A DNA stretch of 64,000 bases, taken from positions 38,785,865-38,849,864 of the forward strand of contig OZ020489.1 of assembly GCA_963971405.1 (NCBI GenBank). Reading direction: 5' to 3'. Below, piece by piece: positions 31,994 to 42,589 of the stretch; positions within the stretch are counted from its first letter, which is position 1, and each line of letters starts with the position of its first letter. The position numbers were made by a program, and so were the translations under genes. Source of the DNA: Psococerastis gibbosa. Taxonomy: Eukaryota > Arthropoda > Insecta > Psocodea > Psocidae. Below the pieces are notes generated by a model. It saw nothing but the letters and a program-made list of their open reading frames with translations. It had not been told where the DNA came from and made no database searches.

Positions 31994-32167
31994 ACGATTA
32001 CATCGGAGGTGACCAGAACTCGGCACGCACGTAGGACTGACTGGTATAGTCTCAGGGCGTTATCATGTCCCACCATGTTCCCCTGCCAACGCTGTGCACA
32101 CTACCAAGTTTGCCGCAGTTAGAAACATGCTTTGCTCTCATGGATTCAACAAGGTATGGCCGTTGGC
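31994..32167 (-). mobile_element. SINE-C 5' fragment
   Basis: On the minus strand it begins GCCAACGGCCATACCTTGTT and GAATCCAT, the best match in the window to a 5S rRNA start. It ends at CCTCCGATGTAATCGTG, where Rep-B begins. Confidence 0.8.
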
Positions 32168-32690
32168 AGGTGCAGAAAGTAATGCTGTAAAGTGTAAAAA
32201 TGTCATTAAACTGCGGTACGTGGCATGTGTTTAATGAACAAATAATTGGACATATAAACCACTGGAACGAGAAGAGACCATATCATAGATAGCAGGGCAG
32301 CTCAGTATATTACAACCCCATCAATTTTATGATCTTCCACGTCCTTTAATTTCATCCTCTTAATTAATGATCAAATTAATTCTTGTGGATGCATTGAAAT
32401 GTAGGTTGTTTCATTAGGTAGCCAACAGCCAGGAATTTTTGGTGCTTCATGAAAATTGACGCCATCGTATTATTATTTTATTGATACAAAATTTAAAAAA
32501 AACCCGCGGGGTTTGGGCTTGCATGAAATCTTTCAACACCTGCCCCCCTACTATGTCATTACTGTTACTGTTAAAAAGGGCGCGTAATGGAGTATTTCCA
32601 ATTATTCTTCATTATTTTTGATTTTGTACTAGGTCTACTGTAATTCTGGGGAAAATATATTACTTCATTTCCATTGCATTTCAACCTTCT
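32168..32690. other. Unassigned stretch
   Basis: Nothing recognised. Confidence 0.5.
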
Positions 32691-33300
32691 TCTTCTTTGA
32701 ATGCCTCTTCTATCGAAGATTGGCGATCATCATTGCACTTTTAAACACGTAGATACCGTACTTCAGACTCCCCAATACTCAATAACGTATCAAATGTACT
32801 TTGTCCTGATGACTGTTCTAGGGAATGTAATGCAGTGGTTTCCCGTTGTCTTATCTTATGCCATTGACTCTTCATTGAATTCCTCCCCCTTCGGGACCAA
32901 AGAATGCCCTAGAGGCTAGAAGTGGTTACTTATTTAGTGGTGGTAACTATTCGCCCCGTCACATAGTCATTCTCGGGCTAATGTATTCAAGGCCGGATTT
33001 TGCCTCCAATTTAGGGGGGCTGGTTCCGTGGATTATAACATTAAAAAACATAATTATTTTTAATTCCCACTGTAAACCCATTGTTATCTAGTGTAAGTTA
33101 ATTTTATGGGGGGGGGGGGGTCCTCTGACCCCCCTAAAATCCGCCCTTGATTGTAGCTTCTTTTACACAAGCCGGCACCACCAGACTTGCCACCATTCCG
33201 CTTGGTCAGGGACTGCTTACTCGTTAAATTCGCAGCTAGCCACAATATCTGTTGATCTTTCCGCTAACCACCACCTGCTAGTAGCCCACAACCTAGCATT
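32691..33300 (-). repeat. Rep-I copy interrupted by a small element
   Basis: Begins with a TTCTTCTTC tail, then TCGAAGATTGGCGATCATCA, TGGTTTCCCGTTGTC and GCACCACCAGACTTGCCACC. A G/C-run element lies at 32988-33149. Confidence 0.75.
32988..33149. mobile_element. Probable non-autonomous hAT-like element (162 bp)
   Basis: Ends CAAGGCCGGATTTTGCC and, inverted, CAAGGGCGGATTTTAGG, like other small hAT-like elements here. The target duplication is not clear (AATGTATT versus ATTGTAGC). It interrupts Rep-I. Confidence 0.6.
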
Positions 33301-33859
33301 TCAACCATAGCACCGTAACTTATAAACCGTATAACTGAAATAATTTTAATATTCAAAGAAGCATTTTAGCATTCAGCTACGATCGACATAAATACCAACG
33401 GCATAGCCAATAAGGCATGCAAATTTGCATTATGACTCTGTAGCCGCATTCCAGGGACATAGTAGAGCAAATTAGAGTAGGGCACTGAAGTTTTCGGTCG
33501 GCCAATACCGTAAGGTGAGGTGAATCGGGACTACAGAGAGGTGAAGCATAAAGAGTAATTATCCTGTATACTGATTACACATTCCAACGGGGTAGTCTAC
33601 ACATTGTCCCAACTTCCCCATCACTTATCCTTCCTTCCCTTATATCTACTTCCCTTATATCTCCTTCTCTTATCCCTCTGTCCTGTGAGTCAACCCCCTC
33701 TGCCACCTTAGTAGCACCTTATCATTTCAAGCCTTTGCCAGTGGCGTTTTCCCTTTCAACCCAATAAGGGCCATTTAAAGTTGCACTGAAGATTATTGGC
33801 TGAGAAGTATATTTTTATTTATTTAGGATATTCTGGTTTAACTTAAATTATAGATTAGT
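33301..33859. other. Unassigned stretch
   Basis: CT-rich around 33615-33680; otherwise nothing recognised. Confidence 0.5.
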
Positions 33860-34066
33860 ACCAATACAGCAGTTTGTAATATGGGAAAATGGGGCTCTCT
33901 GGCCGTGATGACATGCTTACACTTATTAAGGCCGTCCATTCATTCCCCGCTGAGTAGTAACCAGTGCTAACACAGCAAGAAATATAGAATATAAAGTAGC
34001 AGTAATATAGCATATAGTCATTAGAAATAGGGTAAGCTGGGGTACTCTGGCCGTGATGACATGGTT

Positions 34067-34074
34067 GCACTTAA
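34067..34074. repeat. 8-bp target site duplication, left copy (GCACTTAA)
   Basis: Identical to 37842-37849; flanks the complete hAT element. Confidence 0.95.
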
Positions 34075-37000
34075 CAGTGCCGTGCCGTGGATTTTTCAAG
34101 CATGAAGCAAGGTTCGAAAATGGCGCCCTCTTGTATGCATATATTATATATACGTATATAGTGTATAGGCCCTATATATAATATATGTATAGCACCATAG
34201 GTACATAATATATTTCCCAAATAAAAACAAAACCATCTTCATCGAGAAAAATTTATTATTTATTACGCATTGAAGTTATAAAAAAGAATTTTCCTAGTTC
34301 TTCATGAAACTCCTCATAAAATGGAAAGTAATTACTGGCATAATGGTACATTTTAACAATATTAGGCTACTTCAATTTTACTTTCCTTACTTTCAATTTG
34401 GCAAATTCGTCAATCAAATCAGTATAGTCGAGAGTGGCGGCCAAGCCAGACTCAATCGATATTACAGCTAAGTTGGACAGTTTCAGTTGACTAATAGAAT
34501 TTCTTAAATAATTTTTAATTATTTTCAGTTTTGAAAAGCTCCTCTCCCCACTCGCAACAGATACGGGCAGGGTGAGGAGTATTCGTAAGGCCACAATTAG
34601 GTTGGCGTACAACGGTTCCAACTCGTTTTCCACTAAATAATTGAGAGTGTCTAAAGGCTTCATGGATTTAGGCAATAAACGGGCCACATCACGCAACTCA
34701 TCTTGTAAATCAATTCCATTTATATCAGATTCATTGTCAGCTGTTAAAATATTTCCAAGTTCTTTACAAAAAGTTTCAAGAGTTTCGTCATCAATATCTC
34801 TAATTTTATAGATATCATATAAAAATTGGAAATTCTTACTATGATTTTGTAGAAGTTGGAATCGCTCACACAATGAAGTAATGGTTTTGTCTAAAATATA
34901 ATAAAAAAAATTTACAGCAAATTTTTTTTCTTCATTTAAAGGTTCATCTTCTGCTTTTTCATCAAATTGTCGCTTTTTTTTTCTGGCCCTTACCTCCATT
35001 TCTTTAGGGAATTCCTTATTGCATTCCATTTCGTCTGCGATTTCGTTGGCTGTAATTTTTATATGCTCCAGCCCTGCTTCTCTAAATGCTTGAATCCTGT
35101 TAATTGTCTCTGATAAAAGTGTTACGCAGTCCGAAAGATTTATTGTAATTGATTGAAGTAACTTGGAAACCACATTCACTTCAAATAAAATATTATACCA
35201 CAGAACTAACCCACAGATAAATTTGTAATTATTAATGCTTCTAGCCAACCCTCTAGCTCTTACTTTAGCCTCTTCGTCAGTCCTTTCATCTTCCATGATA
35301 TCTATCAATGTGTCATACACATCGCCTAGTTGATACCTCAGTGGTTTCAATGCATCGATTCTACTAGACCATCTAGTAGCACTCAAGGGTTTGATAGTCA
35401 ACTGAGTGACATGTTTTTTTAAGGCCTCCCAACGCTTTGTAGAAGCGGATAAAAAGTTATATAGTTCTTGTACGGTAGAAAAGAATGATGTGGTTTCCAA
35501 GGTACATGAAGCCGCATCATTTACAACAAGGTTTAAAGTATGATTTGCACATGGCACATAAAAAGCTCGAGGATAATTTTTAAGGATGCGACTTTGTACA
35601 CCTTTTCTCACTCCTTTCATGTTGGCGCCATTGTCGTATCCCTGACCTCTTAACCACTTCAACGTGAATCCCAATTTCTTTAAATGCGCCAGAATAAGCT
35701 CAGCCAAAGCTTCACCAGTCGAATTGGTAGCCTCAAAAAACCCAACGAAAAATTCATGAATTTCATACTTTTTAATTTTTTTGTTGAGGGTAACAATTCT
35801 TACTGTTAAGGACAGTTGCTCAGTATGGCTTACATCAGGCGTACAATCTGCTATCACTGAAAAATACTTAGCTGTATTTGTTAATTCCAAAATTTTTTCT
35901 AAAACAGTTTGCCCCATTAATTGAATCAATTCATCTTGTATACGGTTGCTTAAATAAGTAACAGACGGTTTGTCTGATGCCCTTTGAACTCTTCTAATGT
36001 GTTCCTCCATAACAGGATCAAACTCTGCAAGAAATTCTATAAATTTAAGAAAGTTTCCGTTATTTTCGGCAAACAAATGTTCATTTGATCCTCGCAGAGC
36101 TAAACATTGCGTTGCCAACGCCCTAATTAAAGAAATTATTCTTTTAATGACTCCTCTCCAGTGCTGAATCTCCATTTCAGTAAGTCGTTGGTACTCATCG
36201 TCTATGGTTCTTTTCATCCGCAATCTTGAGTTAAATTCTTTCCATTTTCGAAAGGCATCCCTGTGGTATTTCGATTTTTCATGAGACTTGAGGGTTCTGC
36301 CAATATTCTGCCAATCGGAAAAGCCTGCTTTTGGCCATTGAGAGACGTCTGACTGATCAAAAAGTTTGCAACAGAAACAAAACACGGAGTCGTTTGAAAC
36401 AGAATAAATGAGCCAATTTCTTTGTACAACTTCGCCATTTTGCAAAACCATCTCATAATTTGATGCTACAAATCTACGTTTTGAGCTGTTGGCTGGAAAT
36501 TGGAATTGTCGTACTTGTTGCGGGCCCCTTTCTACCAATATTTGACGAATTGCCGAAGTAATTGAAAATCCCCATAAGGCTGGGTCAGAACTTAATTCAG
36601 AGACTTCGTTAGAACTGGATGGTCCCGATGGTGTATCATCATTTATCGGCTCGGATGCGTGACAATTCAATATCACAGGCGATTCTTCGGTTGAATTATT
36701 GTTGCTGGTGAAGGCCTTCATAGCTTTACTCAACTTTATATTTTCTTCTTCTCTCTTCTGTCGTTTTAGCTTGTTCTGATATCCGGACAATTTTCCACGT
36801 TTTTCTGACATGCTTGCACTGAAATAAATTATTTTCTGAATTACACAAATTTTCTGGAGGAAGTGACTTTGGTATTTTTATTGATTTTTATGACTAACAT
36901 CTCTTAAAATTTAATCAAAATCGTTAGAGCCGTTTTTTAGGAAAAAAAATTGAAAACCTGATTTTTGGGGGCAGTGAAATTTGCAATCCTTCTGTTTTGT

Positions 37001-37841
37001 GCTCGTGTCCCTTAATATATGTGTGAAGTTTGATCAAAATCCATCCATTAGTTTAGGCTTTAGCTCTACGTGCATAGTGCATGCACACCCACACATACAG
37101 TACAGATACTAGCCAATGGAAACCGGCAACCATGGCAATGAATGCCTAAATACTTACAGTAAATAAATTAGCTATTGTAGTGTACAAGGCAAACGCGCTA
37201 CCCTTCCTTCACTGAAATATGCAATAGCATAGCTACATACATAAATAAATACATATACTATATGTAGCCTACTGCTCAAATTTACTTACCATAAGTTATA
37301 CTTTATACAGTATGTAGCTAGGTAAGGTAATTGTTCACAAAAGCTACCCACGGCGTCTGTATAGAGGATTTGTACTTTGTATTTAAGTCAGCCCAACGGG
37401 GTCGGAAAGCACTCACCAGTCACTGGGGCATTGGGAAGGGCAGAGTATTAGGGGAGGAAGCTAAATTTAAATTTAACACAAAGATATTTTTCGCAAGAAA
37501 ATAAAAAAACACCAATTTGGGCCTTTAAAAATTAACCAAGCGCCATTTGTAAACAAACATGATACCACGCGACACGCGTAAACAAGAAACACTTACCTAT
37601 CGAGTATCGACTGAAAAGCCGCCAAAAAGTTTGAAATAGTTTGTTTAGTTCTGAGTTTTACAATTATTTTAAATTTTATTCTTTTTTATATTGCATTCAT
37701 GTCAATATTTAAAATTTTTGTTTTCAATAAAAAGAAAATCTAGAAGGTATATTTAGGATACATTTTTGTCCAATTTGGCGCCCCCCGCAGCGTGGCGCCT
37801 GAAGCGGCTGCCTCATTGCCTCAATGGACGGCACGGCCCTG
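34075..37841 (-). mobile_element. Complete autonomous hAT transposon (3,767 bp)
   Basis: The left end reads CAGTGCCGTGCCGTGG. The right end, reverse-complemented, reads CAGGGCCGTGCCGTCC. The first 14 bases match except one. Immediately outside both ends is the same octamer GCACTTAA (34067-34074 and 37842-37849), the 8-bp target duplication expected for hAT. The single transposase gene is read right to left. A 1.0-kb leader (36812-37841) and a 292-bp 3' region with AATAAA hexamers (34252-34264, minus strand) flank it. Removing the element and one octamer restores the interrupted ~140-bp tandem repeat unit. Confidence 0.95.
34367..36811 (-). CDS. hAT-family transposase (TTF-type zinc finger, DUF4371-like, hAT dimerisation domain)
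   Basis: Intact 814-residue frame in one exon, without stops. This is a typical full length for the ZMYM1-like/TTF-type hAT transposases of animals. A basic N-terminus (GYQNKLKRQKREEE) precedes a TTF-type zinc finger at about residues 110-200 (FCFCCKLF at 144-151; H177 and H183 in SHEKSKYHR). The RNase H-like core follows with putative catalytic D322 (FSVIADCTPD), D393 (RGQGYDNGANMKG) and E756 (SVASGERSFSKLK). Between them are the C421/H424 motif (PCANHTLNLVVNDAA) and R480-W481 (SATRWSSR). The C-terminal dimerisation region (ERSFSKLKIIKNYLRNSIS) is complete. The protein should bind the element ends, excise it through hairpin intermediates and reinsert it with 8-bp duplications. All key residues are present, so it could be active; this is not shown by sequence alone. 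Domesticated relatives exist, but the surrounding inverted repeats mark this as a transposon gene. Confidence 0.95.
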   Translation of the reverse strand: MSEKRGKLSGYQNKLKRQKREEENIKLSKAMKAFTSNNNSTEESPVILNCHASEPINDDTPSGPSSSNEVSELSSDPALWGFSITSAIRQILVERGPQQVRQFQFPANSSKRRFVASNYEMVLQNGEVVQRNWLIYSVSNDSVFCFCCKLFDQSDVSQWPKAGFSDWQNIGRTLKSHEKSKYHRDAFRKWKEFNSRLRMKRTIDDEYQRLTEMEIQHWRGVIKRIISLIRALATQCLALRGSNEHLFAENNGNFLKFIEFLAEFDPVMEEHIRRVQRASDKPSVTYLSNRIQDELIQLMGQTVLEKILELTNTAKYFSVIADCTPDVSHTEQLSLTVRIVTLNKKIKKYEIHEFFVGFFEATNSTGEALAELILAHLKKLGFTLKWLRGQGYDNGANMKGVRKGVQSRILKNYPRAFYVPCANHTLNLVVNDAASCTLETTSFFSTVQELYNFLSASTKRWEALKKHVTQLTIKPLSATRWSSRIDALKPLRYQLGDVYDTLIDIMEDERTDEEAKVRARGLARSINNYKFICGLVLWYNILFEVNVVSKLLQSITINLSDCVTLLSETINRIQAFREAGLEHIKITANEIADEMECNKEFPKEMEVRARKKKRQFDEKAEDEPLNEEKKFAVNFFYYILDKTITSLCERFQLLQNHSKNFQFLYDIYKIRDIDDETLETFCKELGNILTADNESDINGIDLQDELRDVARLLPKSMKPLDTLNYLVENELEPLYANLIVALRILLTLPVSVASGERSFSKLKIIKNYLRNSISQLKLSNLAVISIESGLAATLDYTDLIDEFAKLKVRKVKLK

Positions 37842-37849
37842 GCACTTAA
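37842..37849. repeat. 8-bp target site duplication, right copy (GCACTTAA)
   Basis: Identical to 34067-34074. Confidence 0.95.
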
Positions 37850-38369
37850 GACTACTCATCCATTCCCCCCTGAGCAGTAACCAGTGCTTTAACATATAGT
37901 AGAGAATATAATTATCATACAAAATACTAGAAATATAGCTTTTAGTCATTTGGAATAGGGGAAGCTGGGTTACTCTGTCTGTGGTGACATGATTACACCT
38001 AAGGCCACCCATTCATTCACCAGTGATCTACTGCCGCAAAAGAAATAGCATACAGCAGTACCATTAATTAAGTGTCTACACTGAAATTTGGAATAGGGGA
38101 AGCTGGGGTACTCTGGCCGTGGTGATGTGGTTACAACTTAGGCCGCCCATCCATTCCCCCTGGATAGTAAGCCGCGATCTATATCAATTGTCATAAAAAA
38201 GTACTAGTAATACAGTACCTATACTATAATTTGGAATAGGGGAAGCTGTGGGTACCCTGGCCCTGATCATGTAGTTACTATAGGCCGTCCATTCGTTCCC
38301 ACAGAGTAGTAACCAGTGCTTTAGTACAGAAAGAAAGATATATCAAACTATAGTACCAGTAATATAGCA

Positions 38370-38657
38370 CAACCTTTTTTGTCCGTGGACCACTAGATTA
38401 TTTTATGATTTTCCGTGGACCACCATAGCTGCGACAGGAAAATCGTTCAATTCTAGGATGGTTTGTGCCTAAAATTGCATGCTGATATTTGATTAAATGC
38501 TTAGGACTGGTATCGGTTGGATTCTATAGTTCAGTGCCAAGACTTACTGTATTTTACTTCAAATTTCCAATAACTCAGCAGTTTTATTTTCTTATCTCTT
38601 ACTTTGGTCCGTGGACCACCTGATATATGTCTGTGGACCACAGTGTGGGAACCCCTG
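38370..38657. mobile_element. Non-autonomous hAT-like element (288 bp)
   Basis: Ends carry the GGTCCGTGGACCAC-type inner motif on both sides, inverted. The right end reads CAGGGGTTCCCACACTG when reverse-complemented; the left end is more degenerate (CAACCTTTTTTGTCCG). Flanking octamers ATATAGCA and ATACAGCA differ at one base. It has no transposase frame. Confidence 0.75.
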
Positions 38658-39140
38658 ATACAGCATATAGCAATTTGGAATAGGGGAAGCTGGGATACTC
38701 CAGCTATAATGGCGTGATTACACGTAAGGCCACCCACTCATTCTCCAGTGATCTACTTCCGCAAAAGAAATGTCATACAACAGTACCAGTAATACCTATA
38801 CTGAAATTAGGAAATATGAATAGGGGAAGCCGGGGTACTCTAGTCATGATGATGTGGTTACACCCAAGTGATCTACTGCCGCAAAAGAAATATCATGCAA
38901 CAGTTCCAGTAATACAGTACCTACACTGAAATTTGGAATAGGGGAAGCCGGGGTGCTCTGGCCGTGATGATGTGGTTACACCTTAGCCCGCCCATCCATT
39001 CCCCCCTGAACAGTAACCAGTGATCTACTGCTATCGTTACGACGTCATCCCTAATTTACGTTAACGCTCTTTCCTGATTTATTTCAACTGTATTAAGCCT
39101 GCCTTTTGTCTCAAAACAGACGCCTTCAAACAGGTACTCG

Positions 39141-39330
39141 CAAGGCCAGATCCAGGGGGGGGGGGTTATGGGCGTTCAACACCCCCCCCCCCCCCCGAAA
39201 TGAAATGGCTTGACACTAGATAGAATCGGATTTTGGGAGGAAAAATAAAAACTACCAAGTTATGAATTGTAATATCCAATGGAATTTCTAACACCCCCCC
39301 CCCCAAACTAAAATCCTAGCTACGGCTTTG
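39141..39330. mobile_element. Non-autonomous hAT-like element (190 bp)
   Basis: Ends CAAGGCCAGATCCAGG and, inverted, CAAAGCCGTAGCTAGG. Flanking octamers GGTACTCG and GGTATTCG differ at one base. The interior is G- and C-runs. Confidence 0.8.
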
Positions 39331-39338
39331 GGTATTCG

Positions 39339-39934
39339 CTATTATGATACCATCAAGACTAGAAATGTGCATGGACGCTGAAATTGTGAAAGAAAACTGA
39401 AATAACTTATTAATTGGAAATTTTCCACCAAAATATATAGTACGGTATCAAACTGTGGTTCACAACAAAGGATTGATCCTCACTGTATTGATATATTAGG
39501 GGTCTTCACAATGTTTGTGTTATCGAGTTATTTCTAGTTACGTGTGTTATATCAAGCTAAGTTAACACACCGATAACCAGCTAACCAGCGTGCTATCCTA
39601 AACCCACTTCCAAGTTGGCTAACGTGTTATTTACCTTGCTATAGCTCAGATTTGACCGCCGCCATATTTGTTTATGTCGATTGATTTGAAATACGCTTTT
39701 AAAATTTTGTAGTATTTAAATTTATTGGTATAATCTATTTTCACATGCAATTACCGTAAATACTTAAAATTATAATAACCAAAATGAGCAAAAAATGTAA
39801 ACAAATAAGGCACTAGAATAGAGTTCTGCTACTTTCTTTAAACCCGTGCCACGAACGTCTGACTACTCCCACGTTGTTTACTCTGTCGACATAGCATGAT
39901 AACCCACTTCTGAGGTCCACTCACGATTGTGTGT
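39339..39934. other. Unassigned AT-rich stretch
   Basis: Nothing recognised. Confidence 0.5.
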
Positions 39935-39937
39935 TAA

Positions 39938-40321
39938 GGTGCCCATTCCATTGACCGGCTAGGGCTATTTCCAAAAACGGTGACGTGGTAGCAGACATTC
40001 AAGACTTAGGTGGCGTCTCCACCGACCTCGCATTGCAGAATTGACGGAAATGTTTATTTTCCTCTATGCCATAGTTAAAATTGATCAATGATCATACAGT
40101 AAAATCACAAACAAACAAACTAAAATTAAAAAATGGCTTCATGGGATATGTTAATTACAAACATTTTAATAGATTTCTATAAAAAGAAAAACAAACATTT
40201 CCGTCAATGTCATTTGCAATCTGCAATGCGAGGTCGGTGGAAACGCTACCTAAGTCTTGAATGTCTGCTACCACGTCACCGTTGTTGGAAATAGCCCTAG
40301 CCGGTCAATGGAGTGGGCGCC
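39938..40321. mobile_element. MITE-A copy 2
   Basis: GGTGCCCATTCCATTGACC to GGAGTGGGCGCC, with inverted arms. The TAA on the left is not repeated on the right (TTG). Confidence 0.8.
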
Positions 40322-40535
40322 TTGCTTGAATGGCACATCTAACTCGATAACTCGATAGCATGAACACTGTGAAGACCCCTATTATGACACTTACCTTACA
40401 CAATACACTATTAATAATTGGGATGGGTTATACAGATATGCTGTTTCAAATATAGAAATGACACGATTTATTCCAATAAATAGATATTAGTGGGCCCGTG
40501 GGAACATTTGCATTTTACAGCGTATATGAGTTTAA

Positions 40536-40915
40536 GGCGCCCATTCCATTGACCGGCTAGGGCTATTTCCAAAAAACAGTGACGTGGTAGCAGACATTCA
40601 AGACTTAGACTCGCATTGCAGAATGCAAATGACATTGACGGAAATTTGCATTTTTCTTTTTATAGAAATCTATTAAAATGTTTGTACTTAACATATCCCA
40701 TGACGCCATTTTTTTATTTTAGTTTATTTGTTTGTGATTTTACTGTATGATCATTGATCAATTTTAACTATGGCATAGAGGAAAACAAACATTTCCGTCA
40801 ATGTCATTTGCATTCTGCAAAGCGAGATCGGTGGATATGCCACCTAAGTCTTGAATGTCTGCTACCACGTCACCGTATGTGTATTTTGCACTTGCAGGTC
40901 GGTGGAAACCGCGCC
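40536..40915. mobile_element. MITE-A copy 3
   Basis: TAA flanks on both sides (40533-40535, 40916-40918). The left arm lacks about 18 bp of the inner arm. The right end is a variant (GGTGGAAACCGCGCC). Confidence 0.8.
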
Positions 40916-40918
40916 TAA

Positions 40919-41371
40919 CCTACTGTATTGTACTATACAACTCTGATATGGAAATAATTGATAATTTAGCAACAAAACTACGCGATGAACAACAGTCCAA
41001 CTCTGGTCAATGAAATTTGCTGTTACAATTTATAATGACATTCATTCCCTACAGCCCTGCAACTGTTGCAACTAGATTTCCAATTTTGAAACTAAACTTT
41101 TTATATTAATTAAAGTGGCACCCTCGCTATACCGTATAGTTGTGGATTTGTTTGGTTAGAACTGTTTGAAATAAGCGCGGCTTAATTTTGGTTTTCCAAC
41201 AGTTCCTTACAGAAGAGATGAGATGTTTAAAATATTTTTTTTTAATTTCAGGATGCACTTCGCCACGTCTTTTCAATGATTGGGATTTTGTTTATTTATT
41301 TATTTTAAGGGCGCTAACAAGTTTAGACTTTCTTATACGCTCATATGTACTCGTATATACACGGTATGTGG
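40919..41371. other. Unassigned AT-rich stretch
   Basis: Nothing recognised. Confidence 0.5.
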
Positions 41372-41960
41372 CCCCTTGATAGTTTGGTTCTGAGGCAAAA
41401 AATAAAAAAGACTCAATTCTCATAAAAAAATGACTAAAAATAATTTTTCTGCGGTACCTTTCTATCGATAATCACTAGAGACAAAAGTGAGGGAAAACCT
41501 CAGGAACCTCGGTCTCTGACCGGATGATACTCAAGACCGGAACACTGGAAGTTGAAGATCAGTGACGCCGACCCCGTGGGAGGGATAAGGCGCCGTTAAA
41601 GTAAATTAAGACATTTCTATCGATGCTCTCTAACTTCAGGTTTAGGTGCTAACAAAACCAAACAGGTTAAGTTAAGCAAAGTAATTACGGTTTTGAATAA
41701 TTTTTAAATAGAAATTATGGATAGTTCTTACCCCCAATACATTGCATATACCCTGCCATTATTACTGAGTTGCATTATTGCATATACTGTAGGTGCACCC
41801 GTTTTAGGTTATGCAATCGTCTTACAGAACAATTCCGCGCTTTGGGGTAAGGAATGTTGAGGCTACCGAAATTTAGTCCCAGGGCAATTATTTACCATGG
41901 AACTACCGTACTCATAATAACTATCTCGGTGGGTAGCCTACTAATCGATAAGTATTAGAG
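41372..41960 (-). repeat. Degenerate, interrupted Rep-B
   Basis: CCCCTTGATAGTTTGGTTCT, CTGCGGTACCTTTCTATCGA, GGTTTAGGTGCTAACA and CCTGCCATTATTACTG are in Rep-B order. About 125 bp of foreign sequence (41480-41604) is inserted near the TATCGAT block. Confidence 0.65.
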
Positions 41961-42384
41961 GCGTTTTAAAATGATGGCGGGGGAAAACCTAAGTACACCT
42001 TATGACGTCATCAGGCAGGATAAGGAAAAATTGAAAATATAAGAGCACAACAGTAGGGTTTTACGCATTTTAATAGTTGTAAAGTATAGCTGTAGATTTT
42101 ACAAAGCTAAAAAAGGAATGCTTATATTCATATTGCTGCAAAGGGGACCATGAAGTATGAACCATGTTTTACAATGCTCGTGGCTGGGGAGGGGGGAAGT
42201 TGGACCGTGCCCCCTCCCCACTTTTACGCCCCTGATAAGAATAGTAGTTAAGCACTCGTACCTCCTCTTTTTTATTTGACAAATTACAATTCTCTACTCG
42301 TATTATGCATGAAATTTATAGGACCAGCTGTTGGGCTAGGGTTCTGCAGGCTAATTGTAGACACACGCACATTTTTTATTTTTT
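41961..42384. other. Unassigned stretch
   Basis: A possible hAT-like right end (ACGCCCCTG at about 42225-42233) has no visible partner. Confidence 0.4.
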
Positions 42385-42572
42385 TATTTTTATTTTTATT
42401 TTTACAAAAAGATTAATCGCATACAAACAATTTAATGAATGTATCCGATTGACCTCTTCAGTCGCCTCTGTAGGTTAGTACCCGTGTTGAGTTACGACAC
42501 GACTCCGATCGCATGGCGTGTAACGTCTCGCAAAGTGCAAGCACGTTACCACCAGGCCATCGAAGTCGACTT
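42385..42572 (-). mobile_element. SINE-H copy
   Basis: Best-preserved copy. On the minus strand GACTTCGATGGCCTGGTGG (box A-like), GTCGTGTCGTAACTCAACA and ACATTCATTAAATTGTTTG come before a T/A-rich tail (TTTTTATTTTTATTT on the plus strand). Confidence 0.72.
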
Positions 42573-42589
42573 GTCAATAGGTTTCTCAC

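Larger units (their letters stand above)
33860..39040 (+). repeat. ~140-bp tandem array interrupted by two hAT-type elements
   Basis: Degenerate units share GGAATAGGGGAAGCTGGG, ACTCTGGCCGTGATGA and CATTCCCCCCTGA blocks. Unit starts lie near 33876, 34026, 37957, 38098, 38235, 38680, 38821 and 38940, spaced about 120-150 bp where uninterrupted. The autonomous hAT (34075-37841) and a small hAT-like element (38370-38657) split it. Units differ by many substitutions and small gaps, so the array is old. No coding potential is apparent. Confidence 0.85.

Noticed and set aside
36214..36456. 80-codon minus-strand frame
   Set aside because: Shadow in another frame of the hAT transposase.
42040..42233. 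Possible further hAT-like element ending ACGCCCCTG
   Set aside because: No left end or 8-bp duplication could be found.
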